A DNA stretch of 64,000 bases from Plantactinospora sp. BC1. Lineage in GTDB: Bacteria > Actinomycetota > Actinomycetes > Mycobacteriales > Micromonosporaceae. A model generated the notes under the pieces. That model saw only the letters and a list, made by a program, of their open reading frames with translations, was not told the origin of the DNA and did not search any database. Position 1 is the stretch's first letter. Every line of letters begins with the position of its first letter. The translations under genes were made by a program, and so were the position numbers. The stretch spans positions 3,782,001 to 3,846,000 of the forward strand of contig NZ_CP028158.1 of the NCBI RefSeq assembly GCF_003030345.1, read 5' to 3'. Below, one piece after another: positions 28,969-37,951 of the stretch.

Positions 28969-31900
28969 CAGTCCTCCTCGTTGCTGAGCCGCTGGCTGAT
29001 CACCTGGGTCACGCCGCTGCGCATGGTCACGCCGTACAAGGCGTCGGCCACCTCCATCGTCCGCTTCTGGTGGGTGACGACGATCAACTGGCTCTTCTCC
29101 CGCAGCTGCGCCATCAGGGTGATCAGCCGGCCGAGGTTGACGTCGTCCAACGCCGCCTCGACCTCGTCCATGATGTAGAACGGGCTGGGCCGGGCCCGGA
29201 AGATCGCCACCAGCATGGCGACGGCGGTCAGCGACCGCTCGCCGCCGGAGAGCAGCGAGAGCCGCTTGATCTTCTTGCCCGGCGGCCGGGCCTCGACCTC
29301 GACGCCGGTGGTGAGCAGGTCCTCCGGGTCGGTGAGCACCAACCGCCCCTCGCCGCCGGGGAAGAGCACCGTGAAGACCTGCTCGAACTCCCGGGCGGTG
29401 TCGTGGTAGGCGCTGGCGAAGACCTCCAGGATCCGGTCGTCCACGTCCTTGACCACGGTGAGCAGGTCCTTGCGGGTCGCCTTGAGGTCTTCGAGCTGCT
29501 CGGAGAGGAACTTGTAGCGCTCCTCCAGGGCGGCGAACTCCTCCAGGGCCAGCGGGTTGACCTTGCCGAGCAGGGCCAGCTCGCGTTCCGCCTTGGCGGC
29601 CCGCTTCTCCTGCACCGGCCGCTCGAACGGTACCGGCTCCGGCACCGGCCGGTCGTCGCGTTCGGCGGCGGCGATCTCGGCCTGGCTGGGCGGGACCGGC
29701 TGCTGCGGACCGTACTCGGCGACCAGCGTCTCCACGTCCAGCCCGAAGTCCTCGGCCGCCCTCGCCTCCAACTGCTCGATCCGGAGCCGCTGCTCGGCCC
29801 GGGCCACCTCGTCCCGGTGTACCGCACTGGTCAGCCGCTCCAGGTCGGCGCCGAGCCGCTTCGCCGCGCCGCGTACCTCCTGAAGCTCGGCCTCCCGGGC
29901 GGACCGGGCCGCCGCGACCTCGTCCCGGGTCTGCTCGGCGGTGGCCAGCGAGACGGCGAGCCGGGTCAGCGCCTCCCGGGCGCCGAACTCGACGGCCCGG
30001 GCGATGCCGGCACCCCGGGCCCGGGCGGCCCGCCGTGCGGCGGCCCGCTCCCGGGCGGCCCGTTCGGCGGCGGCCTGCCGGGCCAGCGAGTCGGCCCGGC
30101 CGGCGATCGAGGCGACCCGCTCCTCGGCGGTACGCACCGCGAGCCGGACCTCCATCTCGTTCTGCCGGGCCTGCGGCAGGTACGCCGCCAGCTCGTCCCG
30201 CTCCTCGGTGGACGGGTCGGCGTCGATCGGGGTCGCCTCGGCGAGCCGGAGCCGCTCCTCCAGCTCGGCCAGGCCGGCGAGGTCCCGCTCCCGGGCCTGC
30301 TCGGCGCGGCTGCGCGACTCGGCGAGCCGCTCCATCTCGGCCTTGGCGGAGCGGGCGGCGGCGCCCAGCTCGGCGAGCCGGCGGGCGGCGGCGTTGCGCT
30401 GCCCCTCCGCGTCCCGCTTCACCGCGGCGGCGGCAGCCACCTCCTGCTTGCGCTCCGCCACCTCCTCGCGGGCCTCGCCGAGCTGTTCGCGCAGCTCGGC
30501 GATGGTCTGCTCGGCGGTGAGCCGGTTGGCCCGGGCCTCCTCGACCGCGGCCTGCACCTCCAGGAAGCTCGGCGCCTTGGCCGAGCCGCCGGCCGCCGCG
30601 TAGCCGCCGACCACGTCGCCGTCGGCGGTCACCGCCCGCAGTTCGGGGTTGCCGGCCACCAGCTTGGTCGCGTCGTCGAGGGTGTCGACGAGTACGACGT
30701 CGCGCAGCGCCCGGTGCACCGCCGGGCGTACCCCGTCAGGGCAGCCGACCAGGTCCGGCGCCCACCGTGCCCCGTCCGGCAGCGCGGGGCGGAGCGCGTC
30801 CGGCGAGCCGATCATGCCCGGTCCGGCCTGCCCGCCGACCAGCAGCTCGGCCCGGCCGGCGTCCTGGATCTTCAGCCACCGCATCGCCTCGGCCGCCTCG
30901 TCGACCCCGGCCACCGCGACCGCGTCGGCGAGCGAGCCGAGCGCGGCGGCGAGCGCGGCCTCGTGTCCGGGCGCGACGGTCAGCAGCCCGGCCAGGCTGC
31001 CCAGCAGCCCCGGCACCTGGTCGGCGCGGGCCAGCAGCGCTCCGGCGCCGTCCTTGCGGCGCAGCCCCATCGCCAGCGCCTCTTCCCGGGCCTTCCAGCT
31101 CGCCGCGTCCTTCTCCGCCGCCCGTTCGGCGTCGGAGAGGGTACGCACCCGGGCCGCCGCCTCCTCCTGCGCGGCGACCGCCTCGGCGTGCCGGGTGTCC
31201 AGCTCGGCGTTGTCCCGGTCCGCCTCGGAGGACTGTTCGGCGACGGCGTCCAGCTCGGCCTGGGTCGCCTCGGCCCGCAGTTGGGCGTCGGCGTGCGCGG
31301 CGGCGAGCCGTTCGATCTCCTCGGCCGCCGATCCGGTACGCGCCCGCGCCGAGTTGACCTGCCCGGTCAGCTTGGCCAGCCCCTCCCGCCGGTCCGCGAT
31401 CGCCTTCGCCGCCGCGACGAGTGCGCGTTCCGCCTCGGCGAGCTGGCGTTCGAGCTGCTGGCGGCTCTCCACCGCCTCGGCCAGCCGGATCTGGTCCTCG
31501 GTGAGGGCGGCGCGCAACTCCTCCTCGTGCGCGCGGACCTCCTCGGCCTCGGCTTCGAGCCGGTCGGGGTCGCGGCCGGGGCGCTCGTCGTCCGGGGTGG
31601 TACTCAGGTGCCGCAGCCGCTCCCGGGCCAGCTGCTCGGTGGAGCGGAACCGCTCGGTGAGGGCGGAGAGCTTGTACCAGGTCTCCTGGGCCCTGGCCAG
31701 CAGCGGAGCGTCCTCGGCGAGCGCCTCCTCCAGCTCCGCGAGCCGGGACTGCACCTCGGCGTGCTCCGCCTCGACCTGCTCGCGCCGCTGCCGCAGGGCC
31801 GCCTCGTCGGCGATCTCCTTGTCCAGGGTCGAGCGGAGCGTGGCCAGGTCGTCGGCGAGCAGCCGCAGTCGGGCGTCCCGCAGGTCGGCCTGGATCCCCT

Positions 31901-32546
31901 GCGCCCGCCGGGCCACCTCGGCCTGTCGGCCCAGCGGCTTGAGCTGACGGCGCAGTTCGGCGGTGAGGTCGGTCAGCCGGTTCAGGTTGACCTGCATCGC
32001 GTCGAGCTTGCGCAGCGCCTTCTCCTTGCGCTTGCGATGCTTGAGTACCCCGGCCGCCTCCTCGATGAAGGCCCGCCGGTCCTCCGGCTTCGCGTGCAGT
32101 ACGGCGTCGAGCTGGCCCTGCCCGACGATGACGTGCATCTCCCGGCCGATCCCGGAGTCGGAGAGGAGTTCCTGGATGTCGAGGAGCCGGCATGAGTCGC
32201 CGTTGATCTCGTATTCGCTCTCGCCGGAGCGGAACATCCGGCGGGTGATCGACACCTCCGTGTAGTCGATCGGCAGCGCGCCGTCGGTGTTGTCGATCGT
32301 CAGGGTGACCTCGGCCCGTCCCAGTGGCGCCCGGCCGGCGGTACCGGCGAAGATCACGTCCTCCATCTTGCCGCCACGCAGCGCCTTCGCGCTGTGCTCG
32401 CCGAGCACCCAGGCGATCGCGTCGACGACGTTCGACTTGCCCGAGCCGTTCGGGCCCACCACGCAGGTGATCCCCGGCTCCAGCTTGAAGGTCGTGCTGG
32501 AGGCGAAGGACTTGAAGCCCTTCACCGTCAGGCTCTTGAGATACAC
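28968..32546 (-). CDS. smc: Chromosome segregation protein SMC
   Basis: SMC ATPase (1192 aa) that organises the chromosome with ScpA/ScpB. Walker A GPNGSGKSN is at residues 31-39. Long coiled coils flank a hinge at about 505-655. The C-terminal head has LSGGERSLTA and the Walker B FYIMDEVEAALDD. The GTG 32546 (VYLKSLTVKGFKSF) is the start; upstream codons are not SMC-like. It is followed by the coupled HAD gene. Confidence 0.97.
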   Translation of the reverse strand: MYLKSLTVKGFKSFASSTTFKLEPGITCVVGPNGSGKSNVVDAIAWVLGEHSAKALRGGKMEDVIFAGTAGRAPLGRAEVTLTIDNTDGALPIDYTEVSITRRMFRSGESEYEINGDSCRLLDIQELLSDSGIGREMHVIVGQGQLDAVLHAKPEDRRAFIEEAAGVLKHRKRKEKALRKLDAMQVNLNRLTDLTAELRRQLKPLGRQAEVARRAQGIQADLRDARLRLLADDLATLRSTLDKEIADEAALRQRREQVEAEHAEVQSRLAELEEALAEDAPLLARAQETWYKLSALTERFRSTEQLARERLRHLSTTPDDERPGRDPDRLEAEAEEVRAHEEELRAALTEDQIRLAEAVESRQQLERQLAEAERALVAAAKAIADRREGLAKLTGQVNSARARTGSAAEEIERLAAAHADAQLRAEATQAELDAVAEQSSEADRDNAELDTRHAEAVAAQEEAAARVRTLSDAERAAEKDAASWKAREEALAMGLRRKDGAGALLARADQVPGLLGSLAGLLTVAPGHEAALAAALGSLADAVAVAGVDEAAEAMRWLKIQDAGRAELLVGGQAGPGMIGSPDALRPALPDGARWAPDLVGCPDGVRPAVHRALRDVVLVDTLDDATKLVAGNPELRAVTADGDVVGGYAAAGGSAKAPSFLEVQAAVEEARANRLTAEQTIAELREQLGEAREEVAERKQEVAAAAAVKRDAEGQRNAAARRLAELGAAARSAKAEMERLAESRSRAEQARERDLAGLAELEERLRLAEATPIDADPSTEERDELAAYLPQARQNEMEVRLAVRTAEERVASIAGRADSLARQAAAERAARERAAARRAARARGAGIARAVEFGAREALTRLAVSLATAEQTRDEVAAARSAREAELQEVRGAAKRLGADLERLTSAVHRDEVARAEQRLRIEQLEARAAEDFGLDVETLVAEYGPQQPVPPSQAEIAAAERDDRPVPEPVPFERPVQEKRAAKAERELALLGKVNPLALEEFAALEERYKFLSEQLEDLKATRKDLLTVVKDVDDRILEVFASAYHDTAREFEQVFTVLFPGGEGRLVLTDPEDLLTTGVEVEARPPGKKIKRLSLLSGGERSLTAVAMLVAIFRARPSPFYIMDEVEAALDDVNLGRLITLMAQLREKSQLIVVTHQKRTMEVADALYGVTMRSGVTQVISQRLSNEED

Positions 32547-32836
32547 GTTTCCGATCCTCGTCCGGCGCGACCGCCGGGCAGACTCAGCGCTTCCCGGTCC
32601 GTCCCGCTCCCGGTCCGGCACCGCCGGTGACCGGGTCGTCGGCCGCTCGGCCGCGCCCCCGGACTCGGGCGGAGACTGCTTGCCCCCGGCGGTGGGAGCC
32701 TGGTCAACCCGCAGGGTAACCCGGAGGCGGTCGTCCTGCGCGACGCGGCACGCGCCGACCAGCGTATCGGATCACCGGAGCCCACCGGCCGGACAGCGCA
32801 CCGACGGCCCCGGAGCCGGGCTCCGCGGCGTGCCCG

Positions 32837-32874
32837 GGAACAGACGGGCCGGAACAGACGGGCCCGGGAACAGA
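32837..32874. repeat. 14-bp direct repeats upstream of smc
   Basis: GGAACAGACGGGCC occurs twice in tandem (32837-32850, 32851-32864) followed by a partial third GGAACAGA at 32867-32874. Function unknown. Confidence 0.7.
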
Positions 32875-32877
32875 ACT

Positions 32878-32911
32878 GCGCGCCGCCACAAGATGTGTCG
32901 GCGCGCTTTTT
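32878..32911 (+). terminator. Hairpin plus T-run, plus-strand orientation
   Basis: GCGCGCCG at 32878-32885 pairs with CGGCGCGC at 32899-32906, with CAC/GTG pairing inside, followed by TTTTT at 32907-32911. The T-run is on the plus strand although no plus-strand gene is known upstream. It could also end the small minus-strand gene that stops at 32963. Confidence 0.6.
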
Positions 32912-32962
32912 CTGGTGCGATTCAGTTGTCAGGCGGGGCGCCGGTTGCCCGACGCCCTGAGC

Positions 32963-33157
32963 TCAGGTCAGCGCGGGCTCGGCCAGCCGCAGCAGGTCGT
33001 CTGCCTCGGCGACCGCCGCAGCGAGCCGATCGTTCTCGGCACGCAACCGCGTCGTCTCGAACTCCAGTGCCTGAACCCTGGCACGCAGTCGGGTGACCTC
33101 GTCGAGGAGGCGCCGGTCAGGCGCCGCACCAACGTGGCCGTAGAGGGCCTTCGCCAT
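32963..33157 (-). CDS. Small coiled-coil protein
   Basis: A 64-residue protein starting MAKALYGHVG, with AAGGAG 6 nt before the ATG at 33157. After about residue 12 it is a heptad-rich helix (LLDEVTRLRARVQALEFET, then TTRLRAENDRLAAAVAEA), so a dimeric coiled coil is likely. I recognise it as a type of short conserved actinobacterial protein but know no function. A TTGACT/CACTAT promoter lies about 115 nt upstream. Confidence 0.8.
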   Translation of the reverse strand: MAKALYGHVGAAPDRRLLDEVTRLRARVQALEFETTRLRAENDRLAAAVAEADDLLRLAEPALT

Positions 33158-33573
33158 ATCGTCTCCTTGTAATGCGCTGCCGGAAAGGCCGGCCAACGCG
33201 CGCCCAACTCGTACGCGACTACCTGCCCGCAGGAAAACGCAGGCATGGTCGGGCGCGACTGGCGACACTTACATAGTGTGCCGATGTCCCGGCTGAGTCA
33301 AGTTTCCCCGGGCACACGGCAGCTGTGCTGTCAACCACTCGCTCGGCGAGGGCTTGCCGCGCAGGCGCGAACCAGGTCGCTGTCCGGACGACGAGAGTCT
33401 ATCTGTCGTCGATGTCCCGGTGGGCGTCGGCCCTGGCCAACCGCACGATCCCACCGGCGGGTCCCCCCTTATATCTTCCTTAGCCACGTTGCCCCCCGCT
33501 GGCGGGCCCGCGTAGCGTCCGCACGGTCAGCGACCAGGCGATAACCGGAATCCGGCAGCAATGGAGGCGCAGC
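33158..33573. other. Divergent intergenic region (416 nt)
   Basis: Separates the small coiled-coil gene (minus) from the CAP-domain gene (plus). It holds the promoter at 33273-33301 for the minus gene and the CAP gene's GGAGG. A locally AT-rich TTATATCTTCC near 33468-33480 could contribute a -10 for the plus gene, but no -35 is convincing. Confidence 0.5.
33273..33301 (-). promoter_or_regulatory. Sigma-70-type promoter of the small coiled-coil gene
   Basis: Minus strand: TTGACT (33301-33296), 17-nt spacer, CACTAT (33278-33273). This is a good housekeeping-type promoter with optimal spacing and predicts a 5' UTR of about 110 nt. Confidence 0.55.
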
Positions 33574-34947
33574 GTGCAGGGGTGGAACGAGCAGACCGAC
33601 TGGGAGGACGGCGGCGACTGGCCCGGCCGGCCCGACAACGGTGCTGCCTACCCGGCCGCCCGCGCCGGTCATCCGGACGACCGGTACCGGTCGTCCCGGC
33701 ATCCCGCAGAGGCTGGCCGGGTCGACGACCCCGACGATCAGTACGGCGACGCCCGCTGGGCCGACGAGCCGGATGATCCGGCGCCCTCCGCCGGAGCCGA
33801 CTGGAGCGAGGAGCCGACCCGGGGCAACGGCTGGAGCGGGGAACCGGCCCGCGACAACGCCTGGAGCGAAGAGGCGGCCCGTGACACGGGCTGGCACGAA
33901 GCGGCAGCCCACGACACCGGCTGGAGCGACGAGCCGGCCCGGGGCCCGGAGCCCGGCGAAGCGGGCTGGGTGGACGGGGTCACCGAACGCTGGCGACGGG
34001 CCGGGCTCGACCGGGTGGACGAACCGACCGGGCGGCGGCAGCAGGCCGCGGCACGCTGGGCGGACGAGCCGGCCGACCTCGGCGCGTTCGAGCTGGGCCG
34101 GAACGCCGATGCCGTCCCGGGCCGCCGGGCGCGCTCCGGCGACCGCCAGCTCGACGGCGGACCCTCCGACCGGCGCGACGCCGACCGGGGCAGCTCCGGC
34201 CGGCACCGCCGGCCGACCCCGCTGCGTGGCCCGGTCGGCCTGGGCGTCGCGGTGACCGCGCTGCTCGGCGTCTTCGGCGTCGGTGCGGCCCTGCTGCCGC
34301 CGAGCCTGGCCGACGCGCCGGCCGGCAACCGGGGCGGCCAGCCGGCGGTCGAGGCCGCCGGCCCCGAGGAGGCCACGGATCCGGCGACACCGGACCCGAC
34401 CGGAGCCGCCGAGCCGACCGGCGCTCCGGCGCCGACCGCGACCGCCACCCGGCCGGCCCCGAAGCCCAGGGCCACCACGACCAAGCCGAAGCCGCCCAGG
34501 ACGACCAGCCCGGCCGCGCGGCGTACGCCGGCCCGGTCGGGATCCGGGGCCGGCGCCGCCGGCAGCAGCCAGGAGGCGCAGGTACTCGCGATCGTCAACC
34601 AGGAGCGCACGGCCAACGGCTGCGGCACGGTGGTGATCAACAACGACCTGGCCGAGGCGGCTCGGCTGCACAGCCAGGACCAGGGCGAGCACACCAACAT
34701 GTCGCACACCGGCAGCGACGGCAGCGACTTCGTCGAACGTGCCCGCCGGGCCGGCTACGACCGACCGATCGGTGAGAACGTCGCCATGGGTTACCAGAAC
34801 GCCGCCGCCGTGATGGACGGCTGGATGAACAGCTCCGGGCACCGGGCGAACATCCTCAACTGCGACGCGAAGGCGATGGGGGTCGGGGTGGCCACCGGGG
34901 CCGACGGCCGGCTCTACTGGACCCAGGTGTTCGGCGCGGTCGCCTGA
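33574..34947 (+). CDS. Membrane-anchored CAP/SCP-domain protein with repetitive cytoplasmic part
   Basis: A 457-residue protein. The N-terminal about 215 residues are acidic and low-complexity, with five 10-residue repeats beginning with Trp at 77, 87, 97, 107 and 117 (W-S-x-E-P-A-R-type). One transmembrane helix lies at 221-243, then a Pro/Thr/Ala linker, then an extracellular CAP domain (about 332-457) with IVNQERTANGCG, HSQDQGEHTNMSHTG, GENVAMG and NSSGHRANILN. The GTG 33574 has GGAGG upstream. The role of bacterial CAP proteins is largely unknown. Confidence 0.88.
   Translation: MQGWNEQTDWEDGGDWPGRPDNGAAYPAARAGHPDDRYRSSRHPAEAGRVDDPDDQYGDARWADEPDDPAPSAGADWSEEPTRGNGWSGEPARDNAWSEEAARDTGWHEAAAHDTGWSDEPARGPEPGEAGWVDGVTERWRRAGLDRVDEPTGRRQQAAARWADEPADLGAFELGRNADAVPGRRARSGDRQLDGGPSDRRDADRGSSGRHRRPTPLRGPVGLGVAVTALLGVFGVGAALLPPSLADAPAGNRGGQPAVEAAGPEEATDPATPDPTGAAEPTGAPAPTATATRPAPKPRATTTKPKPPRTTSPAARRTPARSGSGAGAAGSSQEAQVLAIVNQERTANGCGTVVINNDLAEAARLHSQDQGEHTNMSHTGSDGSDFVERARRAGYDRPIGENVAMGYQNAAAVMDGWMNSSGHRANILNCDAKAMGVGVATGADGRLYWTQVFGAVA
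33802..33951. repeat. Five 30-bp repeats encoding W-x-x-E-P-A-R units
   Basis: In-frame degenerate 30-bp repeats in the CAP-domain gene, each encoding a 10-residue unit starting with Trp (residues 77-126). Confidence 0.75.
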
Positions 34948-35098
34948 GCCGTTCGCCCCGACGGGAGGGCTGCCGCGCCCGACTGCCTGAGCCGACGGCT
35001 CCGCCGACACCTCCCGACCGCTGCCGTGCCCGACCCGCCGGCTGGCTCGTTGGCCGGTACGAGGGGGTGCGCAGCCGTGTTCCGCGCTGCTCGATGAG

Positions 35099-35923
35099 GT
35101 GCCCGGGGTACGCCGGCTCGCCGGCCTGATCCTCGCGGTCGCGCTGCTGACGCCGGTAGCGGGATGTCGGCTCCCACCGGACCGGTCCGCCCCGGTGCCA
35201 CCGTGGCCGGGTGGGCCCACGCCGAGCTGGCAGTGGCAGGTCAGCGGTCAGCTCGATCCCACCGTCGACGCCCAGGTGTACGTGCTCGACGGCTTCCGGA
35301 TGTCGTTGGAGGCCACCCGACGGCTGCGGGCGGAGGGGCGGCGCCTGGTCTGCCACGTCGAGGTCGGGATCTACCAGGAGTCCCGGCCCGACGCGGGGAG
35401 GTTTCCGGCCACCCTGCTCGGTGCGCCGGCCCGGCTGCCCGGCCAGCCCTCGGGTGCTCCGCGCGGCCGGTGGCTGGACATCCGGCAGTGGTCGGCTCTC
35501 GAACCGGTACTCGCCGACCGGTTCCGGCTCTGCCGGGGCAAGGGTTTCGTCGGCGTACTGCCGGTCGGGATGGACGGCTACGCGCACCGGTCCGGCTTTC
35601 CGCTGACCTTCGACGACCAGCTCGGCTTCAACCGGCGGGTCGCCGAGCTGGCCCGGCGGGCGCACCTCGCCCCGGGGCTCGCCGGCGACATCGACCAGGT
35701 ACTCGCGCTGGAGCCGTACTTCGACTTCGCGGTCAACGAGGAGTGCGTCCGGCGTACCGAGTGTGCCCGGCTGGTGCCGTTCACCGAGGCCGGCAAGCCG
35801 GTGTTCCACGTCGAGTACCAGGGCTCGACCGCCGAGTTCTGCGCCACCTCGGTCGGCTACGGGCTCACCTCGATCCGCAAGGACCGTGACCTCGGGGTAC
35901 GCCGGGACGTCTGCCCGCCCTGA
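35099..35923 (+). CDS. GH114-like lipoprotein with altered catalytic motif
   Basis: Resembles endo-alpha-1,4-polygalactosaminidases (GH114 TIM barrel; 274 aa). The lipobox PVAGC gives Cys23. Family blocks are WQWQVSGQLD (45-53), RPDAGRFPATLLG, RWLDIR (124-129) and FDFAVNEEC (208-216). The usual acidic strand G-F-D-G-V-(E/D)-P-D-N is here GFVGVLPVGMDGY (149-161), so three acids are missing. It may be a carbohydrate-binding pseudoenzyme. The GTG start at 35099 lacks a clear Shine-Dalgarno. Confidence 0.8.
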   Translation: MPGVRRLAGLILAVALLTPVAGCRLPPDRSAPVPPWPGGPTPSWQWQVSGQLDPTVDAQVYVLDGFRMSLEATRRLRAEGRRLVCHVEVGIYQESRPDAGRFPATLLGAPARLPGQPSGAPRGRWLDIRQWSALEPVLADRFRLCRGKGFVGVLPVGMDGYAHRSGFPLTFDDQLGFNRRVAELARRAHLAPGLAGDIDQVLALEPYFDFAVNEECVRRTECARLVPFTEAGKPVFHVEYQGSTAEFCATSVGYGLTSIRKDRDLGVRRDVCPP

Positions 35924-35967
35924 CCGCCCGGCTCTGGCACCACGCCCGGCGGCGGACCGGCCGAACC

Positions 35968-36831
35968 TCAGCGGGTCGGCCGCGCCGCCGCCCGGGGCCG
36001 GGTCTGGCAGCGGGGGCAACTGAACGACGACCGGTTCATGAACGCCTCGCGGCGGATCGGCGTGCCGCAGCGGCGGCAGGGCAGCCCCTCCCGGCCGTAC
36101 ACGTTCAGTTCGCGGTCGAAGTAGCCACTCTCGCCGTTGACGTTGACGTAGAGCGCGTCGAAGCTGGTGCCGCCCTCTTTGATCGCCTCGCCGAGCACGT
36201 CCCGGACGTGGCCGAGCAGCCGGGTGACCGCCGGCCCGGTGAGCGTCTCCGTGGGTCGGGCGCCGTGCAGGCCGGCCCGCCACAGCGCCTCGTCGGCGTA
36301 GATGTTGCCGACCCCCGAGATCAGGGTCTGGTCGAGCAGCGCCCGTTTCACCTCGGTCCGCCGTCGCCGCAGCGCGGCCACGAAGGCGGTGTCGGAGAAC
36401 TCCGGATCCATCGGGTCCCGGGCGATGTGCGCGATCTCGGCCGGCAGGGTGGCCCCGCCCTCCGAGACCGCGAGCCCGCCGAAGGTGCGCTGGTCGACGA
36501 AGCGCAGGTCGGTGCCGCCGTCGTCGAAGGTGAACCGGATCCGCAGGTGGATCTCGTCGGCCGCCTCGGTGGGCCGGACCAGGAGCTGGCCGGACATCCC
36601 GAGGTGTCCCACGACCGCGTCACCGCTGTCCAGCGGCAGCCACAGGTATTTGCCGCGCCGCCGGGCCGCCAGGATCGTCCGTCCGACGAGTACCGCGGCG
36701 AAGTGCGCGGCGCCGGGCAGGTGCCGGCGTACGGCGCGCGGATGGCGTACCTCGACGGCCGCGATCCGTCGACCGGTGACCCAGCGGGACAGTCCCTCCC
36801 GGACCGTCTCCACCTCGGGCAGCTCAGGCAT
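35968..36831 (-). CDS. mutM: Formamidopyrimidine-DNA glycosylase
   Basis: Base-excision repair enzyme (287 aa) that removes 8-oxoguanine. The N-terminus PELPEVETV provides the catalytic Pro2/Glu3, and Lys61 (RRGKYLW) is conserved. The helix-two-turn-helix is around [15 protein letters not shown], and the zinc finger [11 protein letters not shown]...SCPRCQ is at the C-terminus. Start ATG 36831 with AAGGGG upstream, 11 nt after rnc. Confidence 0.97.
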   Translation of the reverse strand: MPELPEVETVREGLSRWVTGRRIAAVEVRHPRAVRRHLPGAAHFAAVLVGRTILAARRRGKYLWLPLDSGDAVVGHLGMSGQLLVRPTEAADEIHLRIRFTFDDGGTDLRFVDQRTFGGLAVSEGGATLPAEIAHIARDPMDPEFSDTAFVAALRRRRTEVKRALLDQTLISGVGNIYADEALWRAGLHGARPTETLTGPAVTRLLGHVRDVLGEAIKEGGTSFDALYVNVNGESGYFDRELNVYGREGLPCRRCGTPIRREAFMNRSSFSCPRCQTRPRAAARPTR

Positions 36832-36842
36832 GTACCACCCCT

Positions 36843-37763
36843 TCAGTTCCCGACGGCGTCGGCCCCGACGACCGGCCCGGCCCCGTCGGCCGTCGATCCG
36901 GCCCCGTCGGCTGTCCTCCCGGCCCCGTCGGCCGTCGACCCGGCCCCGTCGACCGCCGGTCCGGCCCCGTCGACCCTCGGTCCGGTGCCGTCGACCGCGG
37001 GGACGACAGGGGCGGCGGGGGCTTCGGCAGCGGTGGCAGTGGCGGGTTCGTTCTGCTGTTCGGAGAGGGTCCGCCAGGCGGCCTCGGCGGCCCGCTGCTC
37101 GGCCTCCTTCTTGCTGCGGCCGTCGGCCCCGCCGTACTTGCGGCCGGCCACCACCACCCAGGCGGTGAAGGTCTTGGCGTGGTCCGGACCGGCCTCGTCG
37201 ATCCGGTACTCCGGGACGCCCAGCCCGAGCGCGGCGGTCAACTCCTGGAGGCTGGTCTTCCAGTCCAGCGCGGCACCCCGGCCGGCCGACTCCGCCATCA
37301 GCGGGTCGAAGAGCCGGTGGATGACGATGGCGACCGTGTCGAGGCCGTACTGGAGGTAGATCGCGCCGAGCAGCGCCTCCAGGGTGTCGGCGAGGATGCT
37401 CGCCTTGTCCCGGCCGCCGGTGCTCTCCTCGCCCTTGCCCAGCAGCAGGTACGGCCCCAGACCGCCCGGGCCGAGCCGCCGGGCGACGTCGGCCAGCGCC
37501 CGCATGTTGACCACGCTGGCCCGCAGCTTCGCCAACTGCCCCTCGGGCAGGTCCGGATGGTTGTGGAACAGCGCCGTGGTGATCACCACGCCGAGCACCG
37601 AGTCGCCGAGGAACTCCAGCCGCTCGTTGGTCGGCAGGCCGCCGTTCTCGTAGGCGAACGACCGGTGGGTGAGGGCCCGCTCCAGCAGTTCCGGGTCGAG
37701 GGCGACCCCGAACGCCGCCTCCAGATGCGTGGTCGGTGGCCGCCGCCGCTTGTCCTTCGTCAT
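36843..37763 (-). CDS. rnc: Ribonuclease III with repetitive C-terminal tail
   Basis: Double-strand-specific RNase (306 aa). The catalytic signature [13 protein letters not shown] is at 46-58, with the second acidic pair in [11 protein letters not shown] (126-136). The dsRNA-binding domain is about 167-235. Residues 257-299 are about six copies of a 7-residue unit ending DGAG (21 bp), which is not part of the family. Its ATG overlaps the preceding small ORF by 4 nt. Confidence 0.95.
   Translation of the reverse strand: MTKDKRRRPPTTHLEAAFGVALDPELLERALTHRSFAYENGGLPTNERLEFLGDSVLGVVITTALFHNHPDLPEGQLAKLRASVVNMRALADVARRLGPGGLGPYLLLGKGEESTGGRDKASILADTLEALLGAIYLQYGLDTVAIVIHRLFDPLMAESAGRGAALDWKTSLQELTAALGLGVPEYRIDEAGPDHAKTFTAWVVVAGRKYGGADGRSKKEAEQRAAEAAWRTLSEQQNEPATATAAEAPAAPVVPAVDGTGPRVDGAGPAVDGAGSTADGAGRTADGAGSTADGAGPVVGADAVGN
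36867..36995. repeat. 21-bp in-frame repeats in rnc
   Basis: About six 21-bp units encode x-x-x-D-G-A-G variants (residues 257-299) after the dsRNA-binding domain of RNase III. Confidence 0.8.
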
Positions 37764-37951
37764 GCCGTCTCCTCGCTTCGCCCGCCACCGCCACGACCCG
37801 GGCGGCTGGGCTGGCTGATTCGCTCGTTGCGCTCGTTGCGCTCGCCCGCGCCGTCTCCCCCGCCCCGCCGGTGGACGTGCCGGGGCCCGGCGGTGCGCTG
37901 GCTGGCGGTGCGCTGGCTGATGTGTGCGCGCTGGCTGAGGTCTGCGCTCAT
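37760..37951 (-). CDS. Candidate 63-residue linker ORF between plsX and rnc
   Basis: The ATG overlaps the plsX stop and the TGA overlaps the rnc start, both as ATGA, so the ORF exactly tiles the gap. Third positions are G/C-rich as in real genes here. The product is basic and repetitive ([11 protein letters not shown], then ERNERNER) with no recognised domain. No Shine-Dalgarno is evident; translation would depend on coupling. It may be a real small protein, a coupling device or chance. Confidence 0.4.
   Translation of the reverse strand: MSADLSQRAHISQRTASQRTAGPRHVHRRGGGDGAGERNERNERISQPSRPGRGGGGRSEETA

Larger units (their letters stand above)
32547..32962. other. Intergenic region upstream of smc (416 nt)
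   Basis: Between smc and the small coiled-coil gene. It contains short direct repeats (32837-32874) and a strong hairpin with a T-run on the plus strand (32878-32911). No ORF with coding character or convincing smc promoter is seen. Confidence 0.5.

Noticed and set aside
29070-32195. 1041-codon open frame on the plus strand opposite smc
   Set aside because: Antisense of a full-length SMC; low-complexity product with no recognisable motif.
33469-35220. 583-codon minus-strand frame opposite the CAP-domain gene
   Set aside because: Antisense of a gene with a recognisable CAP domain; the product is Gly/Arg/Val rich and featureless.
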